A program made the position numbers and the translations under genes. From NCBI RefSeq assembly GCF_001426545.1, contig NZ_LMEZ01000005.1, positions 125,137 to 189,136 of the forward strand: DNA of 64,000 nucleotides. Reading direction: 5' to 3'. This document shows, piece after piece, positions 1-8,560 of this stretch. Origin of the DNA: Mycobacterium sp. Root135 (lineage in GTDB: Bacteria; Actinomycetota; Actinomycetes; Mycobacteriales; Mycobacteriaceae). Numbering within the stretch: position 1 is the stretch's first letter; each line of letters begins with the position of its first letter. The notes under the pieces were generated by a model, which was not told the DNA's origin, ran no database searches, and was given only the letters and a program-made list of their open reading frames with translations.

Positions 1-299
1 TTGACGTGGATCAGGAAGTAGTGGTTGACGACGCCCTGGTCGCCGTCGGCGCGCATCTCGGGGAACACGGCGGTCTGTATCCAAACCGGCTGCGGGACAT
101 GGTCGGAGGTGAGGACCAGCCCGGTCTCCTCGTGCAGTTCACGCGCCAGCGCCTCGAGGCGACCCTCGCCCGCCTCAATCCCTCCGCCTGGGCCGACCCA
201 CACGGTGCCCGCGGCCCCAATCCTGTGCTCGGCCAGGAGAATCCGCTCACCGGTCAGCACGAGGCCTCGGCAGGACTGGCGGAACGGCAAGTCGGACAT
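1..299 (-). CDS. Nudix hydrolase, 3' end cut by window edge
   Basis: The reverse strand reads from an ATG at 299 to the window edge without a stop (99 codons seen), so the C-terminus is missing. It carries a complete Nudix box of the form Gx5Ex7REUxEExGU: the residues run GGIEAGEGRLEALA then RELHEETGL, around residues 38-60. The box binds Mg2+ and cleaves nucleoside diphosphates linked to another moiety; the substrate cannot be told. There is no clear Shine-Dalgarno site. A TAACGT box at 308-313 lies 8 bases upstream of the ATG, so the message could be leaderless. The family call is secure; the substrate is unknown. Confidence 0.85.
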   Translation of the reverse strand, partial: MSDLPFRQSCRGLVLTGERILLAEHRIGAAGTVWVGPGGGIEAGEGRLEALARELHEETGLVLTSDHVPQPVWIQTAVFPEMRADGDQGVVNHYFLIHV

Positions 300-349
300 C
301 GACGACGACGTTAGCGGGTCGGGATCCGTCAGCCCCTTGGCCACGCACG

Positions 350-637
350 CTACCGTCGGCCTCTGACTACGTCTTGGCCGAGGATCGCGGCGATGTCCGC
401 CGAACGCGGAGCGAAGACGTCGAGAAGCCCGACGGCGCGCACCGCCGGCGCCAGGGCCAGAAGCTCGTGTTCGAGCGGTTCGCGGCCGACGTCGTCCTGC
501 TCTAGAAGCGCGAGCTTCTTGGCGTTGGCGACGAACGCGGCCACGGTGCCCTTGCGGACGTCGAGTCCGCCGAACGTCGTCGCCTCCACGCCGTCTGCGA
601 GCACGTCCTCCGGACGGATCGGGGTGGTGTCACTCAT
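350..637 (-). CDS. Small conserved-looking protein of unknown function (95 aa)
   Basis: A 95-residue protein starting MSDTTPIRPEDVLADGVEA. I chose the ATG at 637 because a strong GAGGAGG ribosome site lies just upstream; the longer open frame to 787 would run through the divergent promoter. It is acidic and Ala/Leu/Val-rich, with a central VRKGTVAAFVANAKKL segment and no signal peptide or membrane helix. I do not recognise the family. It is transcribed away from a MarR-family gene, with a palindrome between the two, so it is probably controlled by that regulator. A MarR partner is often a detoxification or efflux gene, but nothing in this sequence shows such a role. Confidence 0.6.
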   Translation of the reverse strand: MSDTTPIRPEDVLADGVEATTFGGLDVRKGTVAAFVANAKKLALLEQDDVGREPLEHELLALAPAVRAVGLLDVFAPRSADIAAILGQDVVRGRR

Positions 638-653
638 GTTGACCTCCTCGTCT

Positions 654-698
654 ATGCGTGCATTTTGCACACATACCAAGTTAGCGTCGATGCGTGCA
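654..698. promoter_or_regulatory. Probable MarR operator between divergent genes
   Basis: An imperfect 21-bp palindrome (ATGCGTGCA, TTT, TGCACACAT; 654-674) is followed by a further copy of the half-site ATGCGTGCA at 690-698. It sits between the small unknown gene and the MarR gene. MarR proteins typically bind such dyads and repress both directions. That this MarR binds here is inferred from position. Confidence 0.5.
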
Positions 699-707
699 GA
701 AGTCACG

Positions 708-713
708 TAACCT
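708..713 (+). promoter_or_regulatory. -10 box (TAACCT) of a probable leaderless marR transcript
   Basis: TAACCT fits the mycobacterial TANNNT -10 pattern and ends 7 bases before the GTG at 721. Transcription would begin at or next to the start codon. No Shine-Dalgarno site is visible there. Confidence 0.35.
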
Positions 714-720
714 TTTGAAG

Positions 721-1182
721 GTGACCGCCTCTTCGCCCGGGGACCGGGTTGCCGACCAGCTGGGCCGACTGTTGCTCCGCAGCACACGGCAGCACCTCTA
801 CCAGCGACTCGTTGACGGGGTCGACGGACTGGACGTCACGACGTACCCCGTGTTGTCCGGGCTTGGGCGTCTCGGCCCGACGACCGCCACCCATCTCGCC
901 TCGGTCATCGGGGTGGACCGCTCTGCCACCACCCGCTACGCCAGCAAGCTCGAAGCCAGTGGGCTGGTCCACCGCACGGTCGACCCCGGCGACGCCCGTG
1001 CCACGCGGCTCGCGCTGACACCTGCCGGCACGACCGCCCTCGCGGCCACGCGACGTGCGCTGGGTTCGGCGATGGACGACGTCTTGTCCGGGTGGCCAGC
1101 CGGGGAGGCGGCGGCCTTCGCGGCAGCACTCGAGCGGTTCACCGACGGTATTGAAGGCAGGTCGGGCGCCGCGGACCGTTAA
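721..1182 (+). CDS. MarR family transcriptional regulator
   Basis: A 153-residue winged-helix regulator. Residues about 25-100 match the MarR fold: the helix segment GPTTATHLASVIGVDRSATTR, read in two overlapping pieces, is the recognition region, followed by the wing with DPGDARATRLALTPAG, where the D.R and LT.AG positions are typical. I chose the GTG at 721 because the alternative GTG at 694 lies inside the repeated half-site and 721 has a -10 box at leaderless spacing. It is divergent from the 95-residue gene and probably represses it and itself. The ligand is unknown; phenolic compounds are common for the family. Confidence 0.85.
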   Translation: MTASSPGDRVADQLGRLLLRSTRQHLYQRLVDGVDGLDVTTYPVLSGLGRLGPTTATHLASVIGVDRSATTRYASKLEASGLVHRTVDPGDARATRLALTPAGTTALAATRRALGSAMDDVLSGWPAGEAAAFAAALERFTDGIEGRSGAADR

Positions 1183-1249
1183 CGTACGCAACACCCGCCC
1201 GACACCACGCCCCCGACCGCAGTTGGCCGTCGCGTCGCCCAGACGCCGC

Positions 1250-2863
1250 ATGCTGGCCCGCATGGCCCCTCCCGAGCACCGACAGATTGGCCGTCGTTCC
1301 GTCCTGCGCGCCTCGTTGGCCGGGGCACTGCTCGTGCCCGCAACCGCGGCCCTGCAGGCTTGTGGCGCCGCGGGCACCGGCGGGCCGCCGACGAGTACGG
1401 GCCTGATCGCCAGTCGGCCGCGACTCACCCACGGTGTCGCCAGCGGTGATCCACGTACTGACGGCGCACTGGTGTGGGCCCGCTCCGACTCCCCTGCCCG
1501 CATGATCGTCGAAACCTCTGCCACGGAATCGTTTTCGAATGCCGTCCGCATCGACGGACCTCGGTTGACCCCGGTCTCCGACGGCACCGCGCGCATCCGC
1601 GTCACCGGCCTCGAACCGGGGCAGACGGTGCACTACCGGGTGACCCTGGAGGGTGAGGACGGTGCCAGGTCGGAGCCGGCGGTCGGTGTCTTCAAAACCG
1701 TTGCCACACAGCCACGCGCCGTCACGTTCGTGTGGTCGGGTGACGTCGTCGGCCAGGGGTGGGGAATCAGCAAGCAGGGCGGCATGGCGATCTTCGACGC
1801 CATGGCCGATCGTCGACCGGACTTCTTCATCCATTCCGGTGACGCGATCTATGCCGACGGTCCGGTGCCCGAGACACAGAAGCAGAACGACGGCGGCACG
1901 TACGCAAATGTGACGGCGCCGGCCAAGGACCACGTGGCTCAGACGCTCGACGACTTCCGCGGCAATTACGCCTACAACCTCACCGACGAGCACTACCGCC
2001 GATTCAACGCCTCAGTCCCCCAACTGATTCAGTGGGACGACCACGAAGTGCTGAACAACTGGTTCCCCGGCGAGTCGCTCGCGGGGCAGAACCGCAAGGG
2101 CTACACCACCGTCGACGTGAACGAGCTGGCCGGGTACGCGTCTCAGGCGTGGCGCGAGTGGCAGCCCGTCGAGCCCTCGGAGGCCGTGGACGGTCGACTG
2201 CACCGCAAGATCGCCTACGGACCCTTGCTCGACGTCTTCGTCCTGGACATGCGCTCCTACAAGGACCCAAACCCCAACGCGTGGGGACAATCCGACGACG
2301 GCGGAATCCTTGGGCGCCAACAGACTCAGTGGTTGATCGACGGGTTGAAGAACTCGACGGCGGCCTGGAAGGTCGTCGCCAACGACTTACCAATCAGCAT
2401 CGTGGTGCCGGATGCGGCGTCGGACCCCGTCGGCGGTCCGCCGTCCATGGAGGCGGTGGCGCAGGGTGAAAATGGGCGCCCGTTGGGCCGTGAGATCGCG
2501 TTCTCGCGGATTCTGTCCGAGACCAAGGAGGTACGCAACGTCGTGTACCTCACGGCCGACGTGCACTACACCGCGGCGATCTCCTATCACCCGAAGCGCG
2601 CCGGCTTCACCGACTTCACGCCGTTCTGGGAGTTCGTGTCCGGACCGCTGAACGCGGGTGCGTTTCCGGAGAGCCCGCTCGACGGCACCTTCGGCGCGCG
2701 CTACGAGTTCGTCCATGCCCCCAAGGAGAAGAACGCCTCCCCGGCCGAGGGCTACCAACACTTCGGCGAAGTCAGTATCGATTCGGACTCCCGGGCGTTG
2801 ACGGTCACGCTATGCGACGCAACGGGAAAGTCGTTGTACACCAAGACGTTGCCGTCTGCGTAG
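1250..2863 (+). CDS. PhoD-like alkaline phosphatase/phosphodiesterase, Tat-exported lipoprotein
   Basis: A 537-residue secreted metallophosphoesterase. The N-terminus has a twin-arginine motif (GRRSVLRAS, residues 14-22), a hydrophobic stretch and a lipobox ending LQAC (Cys38), so it is predicted to cross by Tat and be anchored as a lipoprotein. A fibronectin-like N-domain (about 55-150) precedes the catalytic domain. Metal-binding signatures of the PhoD family are present: SGDAIYADG, IQWDDHEVLNNW, LDMRSYKDPN and YLTADVHYTAA. These enzymes release phosphate from esters outside the membrane under phosphate limitation. Starts at 1250 or 1262 are equally possible; neither has a good ribosome site. 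The upstream MarR gene ends 67 bases away. No Pho-box was identified. Confidence 0.88.
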   Translation: MLARMAPPEHRQIGRRSVLRASLAGALLVPATAALQACGAAGTGGPPTSTGLIASRPRLTHGVASGDPRTDGALVWARSDSPARMIVETSATESFSNAVRIDGPRLTPVSDGTARIRVTGLEPGQTVHYRVTLEGEDGARSEPAVGVFKTVATQPRAVTFVWSGDVVGQGWGISKQGGMAIFDAMADRRPDFFIHSGDAIYADGPVPETQKQNDGGTYANVTAPAKDHVAQTLDDFRGNYAYNLTDEHYRRFNASVPQLIQWDDHEVLNNWFPGESLAGQNRKGYTTVDVNELAGYASQAWREWQPVEPSEAVDGRLHRKIAYGPLLDVFVLDMRSYKDPNPNAWGQSDDGGILGRQQTQWLIDGLKNSTAAWKVVANDLPISIVVPDAASDPVGGPPSMEAVAQGENGRPLGREIAFSRILSETKEVRNVVYLTADVHYTAAISYHPKRAGFTDFTPFWEFVSGPLNAGAFPESPLDGTFGARYEFVHAPKEKNASPAEGYQHFGEVSIDSDSRALTVTLCDATGKSLYTKTLPSA

Positions 2864-2865
2864 CG

Positions 2866-3690
2866 TCATGCCTGCGCGAGGCGGGTCCGCGTGACGTCGT
2901 CCAGCGGTGTGTAGATGACGAGTTGTAGGTCCGGATGGTCTGACGCGCGTAGTTGATGGTGCTCGAGATGCAGGGTTCCGACGGTCGGATGATGGAAGGT
3001 GCGCTCGCGCGACACGAATCCGGCAACTGGATGCCCGTCCCATCCCGCACGGAACTCGGGGCTGGCCTCGCGCAGGCGCGTGACGAGATCCTGGATGTGA
3101 GAGTCGGTCAGTCGGGACGCCGTCTCGGCGCGGAACTCCGCGAGGAATCGTTGACTGGTGACCTCCCAGTCGTCGAGCAGGTCGCGCACCGCGGGATCGG
3201 TGAACACCAACCAGAGGAGGTTGCGCTGGCCGGGTTCGGTGCGAGCCACGTTGGGATAGAGAGCTGCGTAGGCGGCGTTCCACCCGGCGATGGACCAGTC
3301 GGCGGAGAGTGCGTAGGCGGGCCTGTCACCGAGTTCGTCGAGCAACCGCTGGATGTGCGGCGGCGTTGGTGCGATGGCGAGCGGCACCGACGGTATGGGC
3401 GCGGCGTATCCGGCCAGTCCCAGCAGGTACTCGTGTTCGGCGCCGCTGAGGCGCAGCGTCTGGGCGACGGCATCGAGCACTTGGCGGGATGGCGTGATCG
3501 CCCTGCCCTGTTCGAGCCACGTGTACCAGGTGACACTTACGCCGCAAAGGTACGACACCTCCTCGCGGCGAAGGCCGTTCACACGCCCCCGAGGCAGCGG
3601 CGGCAGGTTGTGCGCAGCGCGAGGCATTTGTTCACGTCGAGATCGCAGGAACGCGCCCATCTCGGATCGACGCTCGGACTCGCCACTCAC
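2866..3690 (-). CDS. XRE/MmyB-type helix-turn-helix regulator
   Basis: About 274 residues. Near the N-terminus is an HTH_31-type domain (GAFLRSRRE, then GLRREEVSYLCGVSVTWYTW, then LEQGR), followed by a C-terminal MmyB-like ligand-binding domain (WSIAGWNAAYAALYP; DWEVTSQRFLAEFRAE). This architecture is abundant in actinobacteria, and some members bind fatty acyl ligands. I chose the GTG at 3690 because TAGCAT (complement of 3698-3703) sits 7 bases upstream, a leaderless arrangement; an ATG at 3660 is the alternative. It is divergent from ilvD with a perfect palindrome between. Its 3' end lies 2 bases from the phosphatase gene. Confidence 0.85.
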   Translation of the reverse strand: MSGESERRSEMGAFLRSRREQMPRAAHNLPPLPRGRVNGLRREEVSYLCGVSVTWYTWLEQGRAITPSRQVLDAVAQTLRLSGAEHEYLLGLAGYAAPIPSVPLAIAPTPPHIQRLLDELGDRPAYALSADWSIAGWNAAYAALYPNVARTEPGQRNLLWLVFTDPAVRDLLDDWEVTSQRFLAEFRAETASRLTDSHIQDLVTRLREASPEFRAGWDGHPVAGFVSRERTFHHPTVGTLHLEHHQLRASDHPDLQLVIYTPLDDVTRTRLAQA

Positions 3691-3697
3691 GGTGTCG

Positions 3698-3703
3698 ATG
3701 CTA
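3698..3703 (-). promoter_or_regulatory. -10 box (TAGCAT) of a probable leaderless transcript
   Basis: Read on the minus strand, TAGCAT fits TANNNT and ends 7 bases before the GTG at 3690. No Shine-Dalgarno site is visible. Confidence 0.35.
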
Positions 3704-3711
3704 GTGCTCTC

Positions 3712-3723
3712 ACTACTAGTAGT
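3712..3723. promoter_or_regulatory. Perfect 12-bp palindrome ACTACTAGTAGT, candidate operator
   Basis: ACTACTAGTAGT lies between the divergent MmyB-type regulator and ilvD, and GCTCT/AGAGC arms extend it imperfectly outward. Its position suggests autoregulation and control of ilvD, by inference only. Confidence 0.4.
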
Positions 3724-3767
3724 AGAGCCGTCTTCTCGAGAAGCCCGTGGTCGGGGAGGGTCGAGAC

Positions 3768-5615
3768 ATGCCAGAGCTTCGATCAAGAACCGTCACCCAC
3801 GGCCGAAACGCCGCTGGCGCTCGCGCGCTGCTCATGGCCGCCGGGGTCGCCCGTGAGGACTTTGGCAAGCCGATAGTGGCCGTCGCCAACAGCTTCACCG
3901 AATTCGTCCCCGGCCACACCCACCTGCAGCCGGTGGGGCGCATCGTCTCCGAGGCAGTTCGGGAGGCAGGCGGGATTCCGCGCGAGTTCAACACGATCGC
4001 GGTCGACGACGGCATCGCCATGGGACACGCCGGAATGTTCTATTCGTTGCCGTCCCGAGAGCTCATCGCCGATTCGGTCGAGTACATGGTGGAGGCTCAT
4101 TGCGCCGACGCGTTGGTCTGTATATCCAACTGCGACAAGATAACTCCTGGCATGTTGATGGCGGCGCTACGCCTCGACATTCCGACGGTGTTCGTCTCGG
4201 GTGGCCCGATGGAGGGCGGGCGGGCAACCCTGGTCGACGGCACGGTCCGGTCCGGGCTCCACCTCATCGACTCCATGAGCGGCGCCGCGGACACCGCGGT
4301 GAGCGACGCCGATCTGGCGCTAATCGAAGACGCGGCCTGCCCAACCTGCGGATCGTGTTCCGGCATGTTCACCGCCAATTCGATGAATTGTTTGGTCGAA
4401 GCGCTAGGGCTTGCCCTGCCGGGGAACGGCTCGACGTTGGCCACTCACACTGCGCGGCGCGGTCTCTACGAGCGAACCGGCGCTCTGGTGGTCGAGATCG
4501 CGCACCGGTGGTACGACGACGACGACGAACGGGTGCTGCCCCGACGGGTGGCGAGCCGCGCCGCGTTCGCCAATGCGATGGCGATGGACGTCGCAATGGG
4601 TGGGTCCACCAACACGGTGCTCCATCTCCTCGCGGCGGCACAGGAGGCCGAGCTCGACTTCACCCTCGACGACGTCGATGCGATTGCCCGCCGCGTGCCG
4701 TGCCTGTGCAAGGTCGCGCCCAACGGGGTCCACCTCATGGAGGACGTGCACCGCGCCGGCGGAATCCCGGCACTGCTCGGGGAATTGAGCCGCGGCGGCG
4801 TCCTCGACCAGAACGTCCATTCCGTGCATGCACCCAACCTCGTCGAATGGCTCGACAACTGGGACATCCGCGGAGCCGAGCCGTCCGCCGACGCCGTCGA
4901 ACTGTTCGGCGCCGCGCCGGGTGGTCGACGATCCGCAACGGCGTTCTCACAGTCGAACCGGTGGGAGTCGCTGGACCGCGACAGCCACGGTGGCTGCATC
5001 CGCGACGTCGCTCACGCCTACTCGGTCGACGGCGGCCTTGCGGTGCTGCGCGGCAATCTCGCAGAAGACGGCTGCGTGCTAAAGACTGCGGGGATCGACG
5101 CGACCATGCAGCACTTCAGAGGGCCTGCGGTGGTCGTCGAGTCTCAGGAGGAAGCGGTCGACGCGATTCTGGGTGGACGCATCATGGCCGGAGACGTCCT
5201 GGTGGTGCGCTTCGAGGGGCCTCGAGGCGGTCCCGGAATGCAGGAGATGTTGCACCCGACGTCATTTCTCAAGGGGCGTGGGCTTGGCCGGGTATGCGCA
5301 CTGGTCACCGATGGTCGCTTCTCTGGTGGGAGCTCGGGCCTCGCGATCGGACACGTGTCACCCGAAGCGGCCGCCGGTGGCGTGATTGCCCTGGTCGAGG
5401 ACGGCGATGTCATCGAGATCGACGTGGCGGCTCGTCGCATCGAACTGCTGGTGCCCGGTGAGGTCTTGGACGTCCGACGCGAGCGGTGTCTCGACCATGG
5501 CGGCTATCGGCCGGCGTCGCGGAATCGCAAGGTGTCCAGCGCTCTTCGGGCCTATGCGGCCATGGCCACGTCTGCCGATCGTGGCGCTGTCAGAGACGTG
5601 TCGCGGCTCAGTTGA
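3768..5615 (+). CDS. ilvD: Dihydroxy-acid dehydratase (IlvD/Edd family)
   Basis: A 615-residue Fe-S dehydratase, the usual length for IlvD. It converts 2,3-dihydroxy-isovalerate or -methylvalerate to the 2-keto acid in valine and isoleucine synthesis. Signatures include [20 protein letters not shown], with a cluster cysteine and the CDK motif, [16 protein letters not shown] with further cluster cysteines, and the C-terminal [23 protein letters not shown] split over two pieces. The ATG at 3768 has GGGAGGG just upstream. The gene stands apart from any ilvBNC or leu genes, and the same family includes sugar-acid dehydratases, so a catabolic paralogue is possible. Its 3' end overlaps the convergent MFS gene by 8 bases. 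Confidence 0.85.
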   Translation: MPELRSRTVTHGRNAAGARALLMAAGVAREDFGKPIVAVANSFTEFVPGHTHLQPVGRIVSEAVREAGGIPREFNTIAVDDGIAMGHAGMFYSLPSRELIADSVEYMVEAHCADALVCISNCDKITPGMLMAALRLDIPTVFVSGGPMEGGRATLVDGTVRSGLHLIDSMSGAADTAVSDADLALIEDAACPTCGSCSGMFTANSMNCLVEALGLALPGNGSTLATHTARRGLYERTGALVVEIAHRWYDDDDERVLPRRVASRAAFANAMAMDVAMGGSTNTVLHLLAAAQEAELDFTLDDVDAIARRVPCLCKVAPNGVHLMEDVHRAGGIPALLGELSRGGVLDQNVHSVHAPNLVEWLDNWDIRGAEPSADAVELFGAAPGGRRSATAFSQSNRWESLDRDSHGGCIRDVAHAYSVDGGLAVLRGNLAEDGCVLKTAGIDATMQHFRGPAVVVESQEEAVDAILGGRIMAGDVLVVRFEGPRGGPGMQEMLHPTSFLKGRGLGRVCALVTDGRFSGGSSGLAIGHVSPEAAAGGVIALVEDGDVIEIDVAARRIELLVPGEVLDVRRERCLDHGGYRPASRNRKVSSALRAYAAMATSADRGAVRDVSRLS

Positions 5616-6807
5616 CGCACGGTGCTGGCGCGCGCGGCGCCGGGACCTTGGCGAGGCCGGGTAGCGGACCGAACGCCCTGGCGACGAGCGGACTGACCGC
5701 GGACAGGACGGTCATGACGAGCGACACCGCGAGCGCACCGCGCGGGCCGTACGCGTCGGTGGCCACGCCTGCGACGGCGGTGCCGATGGAACCCCCCACG
5801 ATCGCCGCGCTGCTGAGCCAGCCGAACGCCTCGGTGGCCATGGCCTGACCGACTTCTCGCGACACCATGAGGTACAGGGCAGACATCGCCGGAGCGAATC
5901 CGACGCCCGAGATGAACAAGGCCACGAATTGCAGTGGCAGTCCGTCGGCGAAGCCGTAGAGGCCGACTCCGACGCCAACGGTCGACAGCGCCACGACGAC
6001 ACCGGACAGGCCGAGGCGCCGATGCCCGAACACCAAGCCGCCCAACAGCGAACCGACACTTGCCGAGGCGATCGCCGCTCCGGCAGTGAAGCCGTCCTTG
6101 CCCAGCGCGGCGATGATGCCCACCTCGAGCGCAGTGAAGGACGCCACCAGGACCAGGCTGGACACCATCGCCACGATCACTGCCCGGTGCAGCAGCACGC
6201 GGCCGAACATGGTCTCGTTCACCGCCTTCTCCGGGTGCAGGTGGCGAGAGCCGAGGAGGAACCAGACGGTCCCTACGAGGGTGACCGCCGCACACAGGAT
6301 CAACGGGAACATCGTGGAAATCGACGACGCCAGAACGGTGGCCGCGACGGGGCCCACGACCCAGATCAATTCCTGCGCCGTGGTGTCGAGCGCGAAGAGA
6401 GTGCGCACCTCGTCGTCGGGGACCATCCGGGGGTAGAGGGCCCTCACAACCGGCATCAGCGGGGGCATGGAGGCGCCCGCGACCACGCCGAGCGCCGTCA
6501 ACGCCCACGCGGACGACCCGGCGAAGGCCAGCCCCAGGGTGCCGACGGCGTTGATCACCGCGGCCGTCATCAGTGTGGGAGCCACCCCGACGCGGCCGGC
6601 GAGGCGCGAGGTGAGCGGCATGGCGACGGCTTCGCCCGCGCCGACTGCCACGACCACGATGCCCGCCAGCCCGTAGGAACCGGTCAGTCGGTGCACGTGC
6701 ATCAGGATCGCCAGGGACAGCATGCCCAACGGCAGGCGCGCGAAGAGCTGCGAGGCCGTCACGTTCACCACGCCGGGCACCCGCAACAGGTTCCGGTAGG
6801 TGCCCAT
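5608..6807 (-). CDS. MFS transporter, probable drug/solute exporter
   Basis: A 399-residue protein with about 12 hydrophobic segments and no long soluble domain. The first half contains [12 protein letters not shown], a loop 2-3-like motif of the major facilitator superfamily. The ATG at 6807 was chosen over the longer frame to 7008 because GGAGGAACGGG lies directly upstream and the longer frame would cross the TetR gene. It is divergent from a TetR regulator with an inverted repeat between, the classic layout of a repressed efflux pump. The substrate cannot be told. Confidence 0.82.
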   Translation of the reverse strand: MGTYRNLLRVPGVVNVTASQLFARLPLGMLSLAILMHVHRLTGSYGLAGIVVVAVGAGEAVAMPLTSRLAGRVGVAPTLMTAAVINAVGTLGLAFAGSSAWALTALGVVAGASMPPLMPVVRALYPRMVPDDEVRTLFALDTTAQELIWVVGPVAATVLASSISTMFPLILCAAVTLVGTVWFLLGSRHLHPEKAVNETMFGRVLLHRAVIVAMVSSLVLVASFTALEVGIIAALGKDGFTAGAAIASASVGSLLGGLVFGHRRLGLSGVVVALSTVGVGVGLYGFADGLPLQFVALFISGVGFAPAMSALYLMVSREVGQAMATEAFGWLSSAAIVGGSIGTAVAGVATDAYGPRGALAVSLVMTVLSAVSPLVARAFGPLPGLAKVPAPRAPAPCVN

Positions 6808-6852
6808 CGTCCCGTTCCTCCACTCCGTGCCCATGCCAAGCCATGGGACTAC

Positions 6853-6881
6853 ACCGTCCAGACGGTACACTTCGGGACGGT
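6853..6881. promoter_or_regulatory. TetR-type operator between MFS and tetR genes
   Basis: ACCGTC-CA-GACGGT (6853-6866) is a 14-bp inverted repeat with perfect 6-bp arms. A further GACGGT half-site lies at 6876-6881. Both are within the divergent promoter region and overlap where the tetR -35 region would lie. Confidence 0.55.
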
Positions 6882-6886
6882 CATCG

Positions 6887-6892
6887 TAAACT
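6887..6892 (+). promoter_or_regulatory. -10 box (TAAACT) of a probable leaderless tetR transcript
   Basis: TAAACT fits TANNNT and ends exactly 6 bases before the GTG at 6899. There is no Shine-Dalgarno site. Confidence 0.4.
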
Positions 6893-6898
6893 GAGTTC

Positions 6899-7447
6899 GT
6901 GACCTCTTCCCGGGACCGCATCCTGGACGCGTATGCGGACCTCCTCATCACCGGGGGTGAGCGGCAAGCCACGCTTGAAGCGGTGGCCGCCAGGGCAGAC
7001 GTATCCAAGGGCGGGCTGCTCTATCACTTCCCGTCCAAAGACCAACTCGCCGTTGGGCTCTGCGACCTACTGGCGACTCTGGCGGCCAGGGATGCCGAGG
7101 CGATGCGCGCCTCGGACGAGGGTCCCGCCCGCTACTACGTCCGCTCGTCGCAGTACGCGAACACCCCCCTGGACCGCGCCCTGGTGGCGGTCTCCAGGTT
7201 GCGCCAGTCCGGTGACGGCCGAGCGCGGGCGGCAATCGAAGCAGCCTCCGACGACTGGCTGGCCATCCTGCACGACGCGCTCGGCGACCTCGACGTCGCA
7301 CGTGCGGTGAAACTGATCGGCGACGGTCTCTACTACAACGCGCTCAACCGCGCGTTGGGCGGACATCCCCCGACGTCGGAGGCTGACCAGGGACTGCTCG
7401 ACGTCGTCGACCGCATCACCAAGACGGCCAAGCCGCCCGGGGGCTGA
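6899..7447 (+). CDS. TetR family transcriptional regulator
   Basis: 182 residues. The N-terminal TetR DNA-binding domain covers about residues 4-50: RDRILDAYADLLITGG, then ATLEAVAARADVSKGGLLYH and FPSKDQL. The GLLYHFPSK form of the recognition helix is typical of the subfamily paired with MFS efflux pumps. The C-terminal part is all-helical, as for ligand-binding TetR domains. It starts at a GTG with a leaderless-type promoter and probably represses itself and the divergent MFS gene. The inducer is unknown. The stop codon is 7 bases from the convergent ABC ATPase gene. Confidence 0.9.
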   Translation: MTSSRDRILDAYADLLITGGERQATLEAVAARADVSKGGLLYHFPSKDQLAVGLCDLLATLAARDAEAMRASDEGPARYYVRSSQYANTPLDRALVAVSRLRQSGDGRARAAIEAASDDWLAILHDALGDLDVARAVKLIGDGLYYNALNRALGGHPPTSEADQGLLDVVDRITKTAKPPGG

Positions 7448-7454
7448 CCGGCGG

Positions 7455-8525
7455 TCAGCTCAGGCGCACTCCGGTCACCCGGTCGAACAGGTGAATCGCG
7501 TCGCTGTCGGCGGTGACGTGCACCGTGTCGCCCGTCCCGACGCGTTCGCGGTTGCCGATGCGGGCGATGACGTCGGCGTCACCGCCCTCGAGTCGCGCCG
7601 TGCCGTACAGGTATGCGTCGGCACCCAGGGTCTCGACCACCCCGACGGTGACGGGGATGCCGGCGCCGGGGGTCGTCAATCGCCAACCCTCCGGACGCAC
7701 TCCCACCACGACAGGGCCGTCGTGGCCACCGGAGGGCGCCAACGCCATCGGGTGTCCGCACACCGTCACCGAGGAGCCGTCGACGTCCGCGTCGAAGAAC
7801 TTCATCGCAGGCGAGCCGATGAATCCGGCCACGAAGACGTTCGCGGGGCGGTCGTAGAGTTCCATGGGAGCGCCAACCTGTTGCAGCACGCCGTCCTTCA
7901 TGACGCCGACGCGATCACCCATCGTCATCGCCTCGGTCTGGTCGTGGGTGACGTAGACGGTGGTGACGCCAAGGTCGCGTTGCAGTTTGGCGACGTCGGT
8001 GCGGGTCTGCACGCGCATCTTCGCGTCCAGGTTGGACAGCGGCTCGTCCATGCAGAAGACCTGGGGGTTGCGCACGATGGCCCGCCCCATCGCCACCCGC
8101 TGGCGCTGACCACCCGACAACGCCTTGGGCTTGCGGTCGAGGTAGTCGGTAAGCCCCAACGTCTTCGCGGCCGCAGCCACCCGGCGCTTGCGTTCGTCGC
8201 GGGACATGCCGGCGTTCTTGAGGCAAAATTCCATGTTGCCTCCCACGGTCATGTGGGGGTACAGCGCGTAGTTCTGGAACACCATCGCGATGTCGCGGTC
8301 CTTGGGCGCCGTCGTCGAGATGTCCCGATCACCAAGGTAAATGGAGCCGGCGGTGAGCTCTTCGAGGCCTGCCAACATCCGCAGCGTCGTCGACTTGCCG
8401 CAGCCGGAGGGTCCGACCAGCACCATGAACTCGCCGTCGGCGATGTCCAGGTCCATGCCTGCCACCGCCGCCGTCGGCGCGTTGGGATACCAGTGCTGAG
8501 CCTTCTCGAACCGGATGGCGGCCAT
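7455..8525 (-). CDS. Carbohydrate ABC transporter ATP-binding protein (MsmK/UgpC type)
   Basis: 356 residues. It has an N-terminal ATPase domain with Walker A GPSGCGKST, Q-loop FQNYALYPHMTV, signature LSGGQRQRVAMGRA, Walker B VFCMDEPLSNLDAK and the switch His in YVTHDQTEA, then a C-terminal TOBE/MalK-type regulatory domain (about 240-356). It powers the two permeases encoded just upstream. The ATG at 8525 has AGGAG six bases ahead. It is the last gene of a five-gene minus-strand operon: kinase, binding protein, two permeases, ATPase. The ATPase at 38937 is a clear paralogue with long identical stretches. Such ATPases are often shared among several sugar importers. Confidence 0.93.
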   Translation of the reverse strand: MAAIRFEKAQHWYPNAPTAAVAGMDLDIADGEFMVLVGPSGCGKSTTLRMLAGLEELTAGSIYLGDRDISTTAPKDRDIAMVFQNYALYPHMTVGGNMEFCLKNAGMSRDERKRRVAAAAKTLGLTDYLDRKPKALSGGQRQRVAMGRAIVRNPQVFCMDEPLSNLDAKMRVQTRTDVAKLQRDLGVTTVYVTHDQTEAMTMGDRVGVMKDGVLQQVGAPMELYDRPANVFVAGFIGSPAMKFFDADVDGSSVTVCGHPMALAPSGGHDGPVVVGVRPEGWRLTTPGAGIPVTVGVVETLGADAYLYGTARLEGGDADVIARIGNRERVGTGDTVHVTADSDAIHLFDRVTGVRLS

Positions 8526-8560
8526 GGGCGCTCCTGTGAGTGGTGGTGGTGGGGACGCGG

